Origin: Chlamydomonas sphaeroides
Taxonomy: Eukaryota; Chlorophyta; Chlorophyceae; Chlamydomonadales; Chlamydomonadaceae
Direction: 5' to 3'
Length of the DNA: 31,274 nucleotides
Assembly: GCA_001662425.1 (NCBI GenBank)
Contig: BDDC01001198.1
Span: 1-31,274 of the forward strand
Shown here one piece after another: positions 9,801 to 19,800 of the stretch. The notes under the pieces are model-generated. The model saw only the letters and a list, made by a program, of their open reading frames with translations, had not been told where the DNA came from and did not search any database. The translations under genes were made by a program, and so were the position numbers. Positions within the stretch are counted from its first letter, which is position 1. The number at the start of each line of letters is the position of its first letter.

Positions 9801-12171
9801 GCGCTGCCGGGCCGGCGTGCCTGCGGGGTCCCAAGGCTACAGGGCTTCAGGCTACCGCCCCCAGCACCCATCCTCAGGCAGCCCTCGCCCAGCACAAGCT
9901 CCAGCACGAGCTCCAGCCCGGCCTCCATCCCGGCCTCCATCCCGGCCTCCATCCCGGCCTCCATCCCGGCCTCCAGCCCGGCCTCCATCCCGGCCTCCAG
10001 CCCGGCCTCCAGCCCGGCCTCCAGCCCGGCCTCCATCCCGGCCTCCATCCCGGCCTCCATCCCGGCCTCCATCCCGGCCTCCATCCCGGCCTCCATCCCG
10101 GCCGCGACAAGTGCCGCGCCAGCCGCCGTCCCGGCCGCAGCGCCCGCCCCCGCCGGCCGCACCCGCGGGCGGCATGAGCGGCTTGTGCTGCGGGAAGGAG
10201 TCCTCCAGCAGCGCCATGATGACGGACGACTCGGTCACCACGCGGCCGTCCAGCTCGATGACGGGCAGCAGGCCGGAGGGCACCTGCGGGCCGAGGCGCG
10301 GTGCAGGGGCGGCGGCGGGCAGCGGGCGGCGGCGGTGGAGCGGGCTGCTTGGGCACCGTGTATGTGAGGGGCGCTACGCAGGACCCGTGGCCTCGGCGCC
10401 AGCAGCCGAGCCCGGCATGTGCCGGTGGGGCGGCATTCGAGCTGCGCATGCTGGCGAGTGCCGCGCGGCGCCAGGGCGCGGTGGGGGGCACACGCTGGGT
10501 GGCAGGTGCCGGCGGGTGCGTGTGTTTGGCAGGGGCCATGGGGGCCATGGGGGCCATGGGGGCCGTAGGGGCCATAGGGGCCATGGCGGCCATGGCGGCA
10601 ATAGGGGCCATGGCGGCGCGGTGGCACACCTTGGCCATGAAGCTGGGGGGCTTGTCTCCGTAGCAGCGCATGTTGATCTGGGTGGGGCGGTGGCGGGGGA
10701 GCAGGGGTCCGCGGGCAGAGGCAGGGAGAGCAGACCGTGTGTGTCGATGAGGGAGCGCGGCGGCCCAACGCGGCTGCTGCCGCGGCTGCGTGCGTGTGCG
10801 GCCCGCAGCCCCCCAGCCACGCCCCCGGGACGCGCAGCATGTCGCACCTCCCGCAACCCACACCCGTCCTGCCGGGCATGCCCCCGGCGCACCTTTTCAA
10901 TCACGTACGGGATGCGCTTCTCCTCCAGCTGCAGCCACACCTTCTGGCAGTACGGGCACCTGCAGAGAGGGTACGCCCCGGACAGCAGCCGGGCAGGCGG
11001 GCAGGTCACGACCTCCTGCCCACCTCGGGCCAACCAGTCATCCCGGCGGGCCGTCACATGCGCCCGGCACTGCTGCACATGCACGCCACGGGCGCCCCCA
11101 CCAAGCAGGCCGCGCCGCCCTGCACCGCTGCAGAGCCGCCTGGCCCTGCACCCGAGGACGATAGGCAGGAGCGCCGCTGCCCAGGCCGCTTGAGCCCTAA
11201 CCCAAGTGGGGCCCCGGTGTGATGGTCCCGGCGGGCGCCCCACCCACCAGGCCGCGTGGTCGCGGTACAGCTTGAGGCGCACGGGCTCGGTGGAGCCAAA
11301 GGTGCGCCTGAGCGCCAAGGGGTGTGTTGGGCCCTGCTAGCACAAGCGGCCACATGCGGGGGGCGGGGGCCGCTGGAGCTTAGGTCTGCTGTGGACAACA
11401 GGGCGCCTGCCGTGCCCCTGAGCCCTTGCGCGTGCCAAGCTCCGGCGCTGCCGTCAGCCTGCCGGCTCCTGGGCGCAGCCAGGCGCAGCGTGCGGAGCGG
11501 CTGTGATGGGAGTGTTCCGACGCCGTGTGCCCCTCAGGCGGACCCACCTCGTTGGGGTCGGCCCAGAAGTCCACGCCGAGCTGGGCGTGCTGCGCGCTGC
11601 GCGGGACACACGGGGTCGGCCGGCGGGCAGGGACGTGTGGAACCGGGACCGGCACGGAAGATGGGCGGAAGGACAGCTGCCGCTGGTCGCGGCGAGCCTG
11701 CCGCGTGGCAGAGGGCGCCGGAAATACTGGGGTGGGTGGGAGATGCGCGTGGGCGCGGCCCCGGCCCCGGTGCGGCCCCAGCGTACCGCACGAGCTCCTC
11801 CAGCTGCTGCCAGGTGGGGGCGTTGTCGCTGAAGGTCAGCGCGGTGGTCTGGGCCGGGGCAGCAGCCTGCGGGCGCAGGCGAGCGGGCATACATGAAGAG
11901 GGTGCGGCCCCTCGGCAGCCTGGCGCTGGCCTTGGAAGACGGCTCAGCCGAGAGGCCCCATGCGCCGACACGAACAGAGCCCGTCAGGGTGTGCCTCCAT
12001 ACGCGGGGACGCCGGCTGCCCAGGCCATCGGCGGGCTGGCCAGGGAGACCAGGGGCTCGGCACAGCCCAGGCCACTCGCTGGGCAGTGAGAGGCTTGCTG
12101 CGCAAGCTCACCGTGGGGGCGCCCGCGCCACCGCCCAGTCCCTGCATGAGGCCCTTGAAGATGCTCGCCAT
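6838..12171 (-). CDS. Glutathione S-transferase-like protein with CPYC thioredoxin fold, 437 aa
   Basis: Fourteen exons: 12112-12171, 11787-11848, 11548-11596, 11248-11333, 10893-10959, 10630-10677, 10163-10283, 9337-9398, 9114-9169, 8728-8808, 8336-8420, 7839-8012, 7299-7502, 6838-6996. They join to 437 residues. After a leader comes VRLKLYRDHAAWCPYCQKVW, the beta-alpha entry of a GST_N/thioredoxin fold with the dithiol Cys87-Pro-Tyr-Cys90. Then come RIPYVIEKINMRCYGDKP, VPSGLLPVIELDG with the cis-Pro, and VVTESSVIMALLED. The helical GST_C part includes GPYFLGPELSLVDITFTP and RWFAAMETRPAYMGTRSD, followed by an extension of about 160 residues. A CxxC motif instead of a catalytic Ser/Tyr suggests glutaredoxin-like thiol reduction rather than classic conjugation (inference). 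It resembles plant thioredoxin-family/GST-like proteins. Exon 4 uses an acceptor giving GPTHPLALRRTFG; that boundary is the least sure. Intron 11 has a GC donor (GCAAGC). Confidence 0.85.
9643..9712. repeat. 18-bp tandem repeat in GST intron 7
   Basis: Nearly four copies of an 18-bp unit built on CAGAGCAGCCCGCTGCC lie side by side, differing at one or two bases each. They sit inside the inferred 764-base intron between GST exons 7 and 8. Confidence 0.75.
9913..10104. repeat. 12-bp minisatellite, about 16 copies, in GST intron 7
   Basis: About sixteen consecutive copies of CCGGCCTCCATC, or its variant ending in AGC, fill this stretch. The two variants alternate irregularly (one AGC, four ATC, one AGC, one ATC, three AGC, six ATC). 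Because 12 is a multiple of three, all + frames stay open (GLHP, ASIP and RPPS repeats). I place it in an intron because the flanking exons join exactly in frame across it (G|GTGCGG donor, CAG acceptor). Confidence 0.9.
10532..10616. repeat. 9-bp GGGGCCATG-type tandem repeat in GST intron 6
   Basis: About nine imperfect copies of a 9-bp unit (GGGGCCATG with GGCCGTAGG and GGCAATAGG variants) lie in the intron between GST exons 6 and 7. The last copies drift to GGCGGCCAT. Confidence 0.8.
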
Positions 12172-12694
12172 GGCCACAGAGCGCTGGCTAGCGCTGTTGG
12201 ATGAGATGCGCGAAGATGCGCCGAGCCCCCGAGCTGGCAGAAAGGGACGCGCGGAGCGCAGAAGAGCGGTTTGCGACAGGCGTGGGCTGGAGCGGCCGTT
12301 GGTGCTGCCCTTCGCAGCAGGATGGATGGCTTGCATATCCCTAGTTGTGAAAAGGAGCTTGACAGCGCCCGATTGGAAGGCGCGTACACACTTTGTGCAT
12401 GTAATGGTATGCGTGGGAATGTATGCATAAGCCTTCGGGGCACCCTTGTGCACGAATCGCGAGCTGTCGCTGGTCGCTGCAGAGGACAGGCCGTGCACAC
12501 ACAAACAGAAACGACCCAAGCTCCTGTAACTATAACGTCTACAAAGAACAAAACACTTGACTCGAACGAGCTGCTGCCGCTGCTGCGCGAACCCGTAGCA
12601 CCGCCCTTGGCACGTAGAGCAGCCGTTGTCATGCTCAAACAGATATCTACGATGCTCTAGCCCTAGAAGCACGTTGGTCGCTTGCGCAGCAGGA
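12172..12694. promoter_or_regulatory. Bidirectional promoter region, GST-like / sulfotransferase
   Basis: The two start codons face away from each other across about 520 bases. The + side near 12525-12560 is AT-richer (AACTATAACG, then an A-rich stretch), but I see no clear TATA box. No other gene fits in this interval. Confidence 0.45.
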
Positions 12695-15340
12695 ATGGCG
12701 CGATTAGACGTTTTAGTGCCGCTGCTCGCAGTGCTGTCGCTGCTGGCTCACACAGCGACAGCAGGCAGCGTTGCGGACTGGTATGGAAACATCGTCGCGC
12801 AGCCGTCACGTTTGGCACGGAGCGTCAAGAAGGAGGGCATGGTGCGTGCCAAGTAGGCTCTCAAACCTGGCAGCCCGCTGCGCCCCCGCCAAGGCACTTG
12901 TAGCCGCACCGGTCAGACAGCGGCAACGAAAATGTGAACAATCACCGCAGCTCACGTGTGTTGACAAAGAGCACCAAGCGAGCAACGCATACCCGGTGCC
13001 CCGCCAGATACCCGTGGACCGCTGGGACGACAAGACGTTTAACTTTGAGCCATTCCATCAGTGGGTGCTGAACACATCAATTTACCGCCGTACCACGAAC
13101 CGCAACTACCCCATGTCGTACCCTTGCGGCGTGTGGGCCAACCACCACTACAAGGTGGGCGCTGGGCGTCGCCGGGGGGCTCCGCAAAGGAGCATGGCCA
13201 GGCGCCACGAACAGCGTTGAATGACCGGAACGCCAGGGAGGTGCCGGCTCACACTCTCCGTCCTGTCACACCTGCCAACTACGCGGGCCTTCCACCCCAC
13301 TCCCTGCCAGTTCATTTTCATCCGCAACCGCAAAGCCGCCAGCACCACGGTCACCGACAACTTTGACAAGTGCCACTACAAGACCGCCAACCCCAAGCTG
13401 TGCATGGAGGCAAGTGGGCACCGCGTGTACGCCAGCCTAGCTAGCTGGGGTGCGACACCCACGGCCAATGGTTGGCCCAGCGCCCAGCCCGCGCCCCAAG
13501 CCATCGCCCTGGCCTCTAGCTCGCAGCCCCAGGCTATTCAACCCGAACTCCCGACAGCCAACCCCGCCGCAAGCCCCCCTCAACCACGTAAAGCCCCAGT
13601 GCCACGCTGTCGGCCGTCCTGACTGTCTAGGCCTTGGCCACGGCCATGTTGTTGAACGCGTCACTGTTCGCTCCCGATCGGCCGCCTGCTGCCGCCCCTG
13701 CGACGACGCGTTGGCGCAGCCCTGCCTCCTGACGCAACCGTCGTGAGCGCAGCTCGCCAGCATGCCGTGCTCACGCGCCCATGCCCGACGACACCCGCGG
13801 CCCCGTCCAGTTGCAGGCCTCCTGACCGCCGGCCACCGGGGCGTACAGCGTGCACGCTCAGAGACCAGCAACAAACCGCAATCAAGTCGCGCGAGCGAGT
13901 CCCTTACCCGCTAGCCTCCCCGCCAGCTCCCTGCCCAGCCCCCGTGCCGCGGCGCCCTGGGCCGGTGCAGGTGGTGAGCATGGAGCGGCTGCGGGAGCTC
14001 AAGATCGACCCCGAGGTGATGTGGCGCGACTACTTCGTGTTCAGCACCAGCCGCAACCCCTGGTCGCGCGCCGGCTCGTCGTTCGACTACTGCTCCACCA
14101 AGTGGGCGCGCCAGGACGGGCCGTGCAGGTGCGCACACGCGCGCCACCGCGCCGGGACCGCTGAGTAGGCAGGCACAGGACAGGCCGCACTAGCCGGCTG
14201 CGACGGACCGGGGAGGGGCCCTTGCAGCGCACATGCAGGTTCTGGACGCTGAAACAGGATGTGACTGGGGGCCGGGCGGCCGACCTCCACATGACCGCGC
14301 AGGCAGCCGGCGTTCTCTTCGTTCAGCCGCGACCCGTCCATCCTGGGCAAGATCTCCAACCTGTTCCACTGCTTTGACCGCGTGGGCATGTACCACGACT
14401 ACTACCACACCGAGCCCGTGGCGCCCTGCCTGACCACCGCCGCGGGGCTGCCGGCCATCGACTACCTCATACGGTGGGCGCAGGCTCTGCGAGAAGCAGC
14501 GGAGCGGGCGCGAGGGGTTGACATCGATCGGGTGGGGCAAGGAGTGGCATGGCGCCATGGCGTGCGTCGTGGATGGGGTCGGCGCAAGGAGCTGGTCGCG
14601 GTGCTCCAGGGGAGGGCTGCGGGGAACATGTCCCTCGTCCCGCGCTTACCACACTGGTGAACCGTCACCCGTGGCGGTGGCCGGCAGGTACGAGAACCTG
14701 TCGTCCGATCTGCCGGAGGCAGTGCGGCTCATCAATGCGCGGAGAGACCCCTCGCTGCCGGAAATTGTGGAGCCGCGCATCTTCTGGAAGAAGAAGGGCC
14801 AGGTGAGCCGGCCCGTATGCGTCAGTCGCTGTTCCGCAGCGCGCTGCCGCGCCTCCGGCACCCGCCGTAGCAGCTTCCTGCGGGAATGGGGCGCCCGGCG
14901 GCAGCGCACAGCCATGGAGCCGTGTCGGCTGCCGTGCTCCGCTTCGCAGGCGGCCAAGTCGCACGAGGAGGAGGGGCTGGACGGGTCTACTGCTGCACTG
15001 GTGGGCCACGGCGACAAGTACGCCAAGTGCGGCATGCAGTGCGTGAGGGACATCTACGAATACTTCAAGTGAGTGGGGCCCACTGCGACCACGGGCGGGT
15101 CGGGCAGGCTGGCAGGGGCGGCCGCAGCCCGACCGCGGCCGCCTGCACCGCAGCGGACTCGGAAACACACGGGGCCGGGGTGCCGGAGTCGCATCCATGC
15201 TGAGAGCGCATCCTGGCTGCGCGCCCTCCTCAACCGCGGCTGCTCCCTTGCCCGTGGCCCCTCGCCGCCCTGCGCGCAGAGTGGACTTCGAGCTGTTCCA
15301 AATACCGCTGCCCGCTGCGGCGCCGACCGACACCGGCTAG
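12695..15340 (+). CDS. Secreted/Golgi sulfotransferase, 349 aa
   Basis: Eight exons: 12695-12841, 12951-13154, 13311-13409, 13971-14128, 14327-14473, 14688-14802, 14950-15068, 15280-15340. They join to 349 residues. The N-terminus (MARLDVLVPLLAVLSLLAHT) is a signal peptide or signal anchor, placing the enzyme in the secretory pathway. The PAPS-binding signatures are visible: the 5'-phosphosulfate loop FIFIRNRKAASTT (118-130) and the 3'-phosphate site VFSTSRNPWSRAGSSFDYC (173-191). Several Cys (KCH, LCME, DYCS, GPCS, FHCF, KCGMQC) suit a disulfide-bonded lumenal protein. This order fits the carbohydrate sulfotransferase-type (Sulfotransfer_2-like) families that transfer sulfate to glycans. An algal role in sulfating matrix glycoproteins is inference. 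Intron 3 is long (561 bases) and appears to start with GCAAGT; a GTGTAC site 15 bases later is an in-frame alternative. Confidence 0.82.
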
Positions 15341-15664
15341 CGCCGATCGCGGCACTTGACGGCCGCAGGATGGACCCCGCGGCGTGTGCGGCGTAGCAGG
15401 ATGGGGCTTCCGAGGGGCAGAGGTTGGGGTTCTGGCCGCTTGGGGTACCGGTATGATGTGGGTGGGTGGGGTTGTGACGTAGGTGCAAGGCTGTGGCGTG
15501 CACGGCAGTGGCCTCTGCTCGCACTGGCGGCGCGGGCACTCCGGACCTGTGACGACCCGTCGTGTGGGGATATTAGTGCGTGCGTCCTTGGGCGGCTCGG
15601 AGAGAAAGAAAGGGGTCTTGAGAGGACGCAAGGGGTCTGGCAAGCACGAGCTTGCTTCGGGTGA

Positions 15665-15669
15665 TGTAA
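15665..15669 (+). terminator. TGTAA poly(A) signal of the sulfotransferase gene
   Basis: TGTAA occurs about 325 bases after the sulfotransferase TAG, on the coding strand, at a typical 3' UTR distance for this group. Confidence 0.6.
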
Positions 15670-16895
15670 GGGCCAAAGCGCAAGCTTGCATCGGGTGCCG
15701 TTGGGTCCATTAGCATCGCGCTACCATTCTACAGCTGTGTCCTGCACAGCGCGCCTAAGGGCGCCACCCCATCCAGCGGTCGGTCAGTGCACGCATGGCC
15801 GGCCAGCGTGGCCTGCACGGCACGGGCCCGTCGCGCCACCGTCATGCCGTGCCCGGTCTGTAACGACAAGCAAGCCTTAAGAGGTATGCTCAAGCCCCCT
15901 GTGGAATGCCGTACAGGAGGGCCTCGCCTATGCCTCGGCCCCTCCCATTGTTCTGGGGTCTCTTGACTCCACCAAGTCAGGACGAGTTCGCTACACCGGC
16001 CGAGGTAGGTGCAAGAGGGTGAGGGCACCTACCCGACCGGGCCTAGACTGGCCGCCTAACCCTGGTCCTAACCCTGTGCAGGAACTACCGTGACCACACC
16101 CGGTGACGCGGAAAGATGCCGCCGCATCATATGCATTACGCAGCCGCGGTCAGCGAGGGCAGGACAGGACACTTGCTGCTGACGACTGGCAACGCCGGCA
16201 CGCGGGGGCCGCTCCGTGACCACGTGAGGACTTGGTCATAGGCAGGCCTTGTTACAACCCTGTTGCCCGATAGCTGCAGCCCATAGCTGCAGGTGTTGTC
16301 CATTGCGCTAGGCGCAGACGGCGACGCGCGGCCCTAGCGGCCGTCTATGGGCCGTGTCGTTGACGTAACCTTGTATGGTACGCTATGACGCCCCGAGACG
16401 AGCGTCGCCCAGGCGACGTCTACCACCAAAATAAACTGGATGGGGCAACAAGGAAACTGGCCGGCACTGAAGTCCGCCGATGGCCGGAACCGCATTGCAT
16501 GGCCGCTCCCCAGTGCGTGCGTGCGAGCAGCCCCAACCCCCTCTGTTGCATTCCAACGGGTCGGCTACATTGTTGAAGGCTTGCGACCGGCGCAGAGGCG
16601 GGCATATGGCTTCAGCCGAGTTCTTTCGGCCCATGCGGATGCGACTGGAAGTCTTCATAAGCGCAGTGACCTGAGCGTCGCAGTCATTCCGTGACAAGTT
16701 CCAAACATACAGAAGACACACATATCCTTTTGCAACCCTACGTCCTTGGCATATATCAACCGGCTTGACTTCTGCTCCATCCACCGCACGGTGGATGCGC
16801 CTAGGCAACTGAGCCACTTCATGTACTCTGTTGCACTCGCGCCTATTGCTTCAGGCATCCTAGGCCAGGCCCTGCCAGCTCTTTTCCCAGCCAGC
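15670..16895 (+). promoter_or_regulatory. Intergenic and upstream region of PFL1
   Basis: I see no gene in this 1.2 kb. It should hold the PFL1 promoter and 5' UTR. A short direct repeat ATAGCTGCAG occurs twice near 16270-16292. GTAC cores lie at 16378-16381 and 16823-16826. GTAC is the core bound by the copper/hypoxia regulator CRR1 in Chlamydomonas, but a 4-mer is expected often by chance. No obvious TATA box was found. Confidence 0.35.
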
Positions 16896-19800
16896 ATGCT
16901 GCTCGAGAGCGTTCGCCGCGCCGCGGCCGCCAAGGTCGTCTCCCGCAATGTTGCTCCCGCTGTCGTGAGGTGAGTCGCGGGAGTGTCGGTAGGGCTCGAT
17001 CGCTTGCATGCCAACAGGTTCTTTCCTCTACAGGCCCGCGCTTCCCCTTGGGGCATCTCGGCCGATGCGCGTGGGCATCATGGGTGCTCCGCAGCTGTCG
17101 TTCTCGTGAGTCAAGCATTTTTACCTAAATGTTCCATCCGCGTCGCTGTCGCACCGCTGCAACACTGTTGCTGCTCACCCGCTCGCCCTCCGCCTGTCTT
17201 GTGTAACTCATTATGTTCCACTCAATGCGCCGGTCGCAGGCCCGTGCGGACCATGGCGGCGAGTGCGGCCGAGGTGGCCTCCGCGCCGCACAACTGCCCG
17301 CACGACCCCGACCAGCTCCCGCATCTGCCCGACCCCCGCCCCAAGCTGGCGGTCGACTCCGGCATCAACGTGCAGAAGTACGTGCAGGAGAACTACACGC
17401 CGTACAACGGGGACGCTTCCTTCCTGGCTGGCCCCACCGACCGCACCAAGCAGCTGTGGACGCAGCTTGAGCACCTCATCTGCAAGGAGGTAAGCGCCCG
17501 GGCCCGATTTACCGCCACATTAGTTCTCGCCAGCGCCTATGCAGCGCCCTGCCCTGATTAACCCGCCTCACCTCCCGGCCCTCCTCCGACCCTCCCCTCG
17601 CAGCTGGAGAAGGGTGTCTTGGATGTGGACCCCAGCAAGCCGTCCACCGTCGCTGGCTTCGCGCCGGGCTACATCAACAAGGAGCTGGAGACCATCGTGG
17701 GCCTGCAGACCGACGCCCCATTGAAGCGCGCCATCAAGCCGCTGGGCGGCATCGGCATGGTCAAGGCGGCGCTGGAGGCGTACGGCTACACCCCTGACCC
17801 CGAGGTGCGGCGGTACGCTTGTGCGTTGGTGGCGCAGCTGCAGGTGTCCGGGGTATGCGGCACGCGACGGGTTGCTGGTACCCTCCCGCAACCAGTGCTC
17901 CTTGACGCCGACCCACATCGCCCGCCGCCCGCCAATGCCGCGCAGGTGACCAAGCTGTACACCAACGTCCGCAAGACCCACAACGCCGGTGTGTTCGACG
18001 CCTACACCGATGAGATGCGCGCTGCGCGCAAGAGTGGCATCCTCACCGGCCTGCCCGATGGTTACGGCCGCGGCCGCATCATCGGCGACTACCGGTGCGT
18101 GCCCCTCGGGGCAGCTGTCAGCCGCATGGCAAGCTAGATTGCGGGCAGCTGTGAGGTACAAACCGAGGAAGCCTGGCCTTGATTGTGTCGCTGCAGCCTG
18201 CAGTCCTCCATCGCGTTGCAAGGGCTTGGCCTGTGCCGTCCTACCCTGACCCGTTGTCCCTCCCCCCACCCTGTCTGAAGGCGCGTGGCGCTGTACGGCG
18301 TGGACGCGCTTATCAAGGCGAAGCGGACGGACCTTAAGTTCAACCTGCTGGGCGTGATGGACGAGGAGAAGATTCGCCTCCGCGAGGAGGTCAACGAGCA
18401 GATCCGCGCGCTCACCGAGCTCAAGGAGATGGCCGCCGCCTATGGCTTCGACCTGTCCCGGTGCGTCGCGCACCCCGCGCCCCTGCCTGCTGCACACTGC
18501 CTTGTACCCGTGCGCGGTGGCCCGCTGCGCGACGTTGACGGCGGCTGATCGGAAGTGTCTGCGCCCCGTCGTGCTTCTCCTGCACAGGCCGGCCGAGACC
18601 GCGCAGGAGGCGGTGCAGTGGCTGTACTTCGGCTACCTGGGCGCGGTCAAGGAGCAGGACGGCGCGGCCATGAGCCTGGGCCGCATCGACGCCTTCCTGG
18701 ACACCTACATTGAGCGCGACCTGGCGTCGGGCAAGATCACCGAGGCGGAGGCGCAGGAGCTGATTGACCACATGATCATGAAGGTGCGTGGAAGCACCGC
18801 TCGCTGGGGGCCGCGCACATGCTTGCGACTGTATGTTTTGCTGCGTCCTGCCTCGGCTGCCTGCCTCGGCTGTCCTGCGCCTGACGCAGCGCTCGCTCTG
18901 CCCTGTCCATTCCGCCTCGCAGCTGCGCATCGTGCGCCAGCTGCGCACGCCCGAGTACAACGCGCTCTTCGCCGGCGACCCGACCTGGGTTACCTGCGTG
19001 CTGGGCGGCACGGACGCGCAGGGCAAGCACATGGTCACCAAGACCAGCTTCCGCATGCTCAACACCCTGTACAACCTGGGCCCCGCGCCCGAGCCCAACC
19101 TGACCATTCTCTGGAACGAGAACCTGCCTCAGTCGTTCAAGGACTTCTGCTCCAAGGTGAGGCGCCGCCCGGCTCCCGTTCCCGTTCCGGCTGGTCCATG
19201 CCGAACTCCCGGCCTCCTGTGTCGTGGCCAATGACTATCCAGTGCGATTCCGATGGTAAACCCCCCTTAACCCCCTTGCTCGCCAGGTGTCGCTGGACAC
19301 GTCGTCCATCCAGTACGAGTCGGACGGCATGATGAGCAAGCTGTTCGGCTCGGACTACTCGATCGCGTGCTGCGTGTCGGCGATGCGCGTGGGCAAGGAC
19401 ATGCAGTACTTCGGCGCGCGCGCCAACCTGCCCAAGCTCATGCTCTACGTGCTGAACCAGGGCCGCGACGAGGTGACCGGTGACCAGGTTGGCCCCAAGT
19501 TCGCGCCCGTGCGCAACAAGGACGCACCGCTGGACTTCGAGGAGGTCAAGGCCAAGCTGGAGGACGGCATGGAGTGGCTGGCGGCGCTGTACGCCAACAC
19601 CATGAACATCATCCACTGTGAGCTGGGTGCCAATGCAGCAGCCGCGTGTGTTCGGCTCTCGGTATGGTTAGTACTGCGCTGCGCAATTGTAAAGCTGGGG
19701 CATTACTACTGCACAAATGATTGACGTGCCGTCGGTTGCCGTACGCTTTCGCAGACATGCACGACAAGTACGACTACGAGCGCGTGCAGATGGCGCTGCA

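Noticed and set aside
9913..10104. CRISPR-like array
   Set aside because: The repeats are directly adjacent 12-mers with no spacers, in a nuclear eukaryotic intron.
9595..11193. A 532-codon plus-strand open frame with long RPPS repeats
   Set aside because: It is antisense to the GST gene and exists because the 12-bp minisatellite has no stops. No domain and no plausible splice context.
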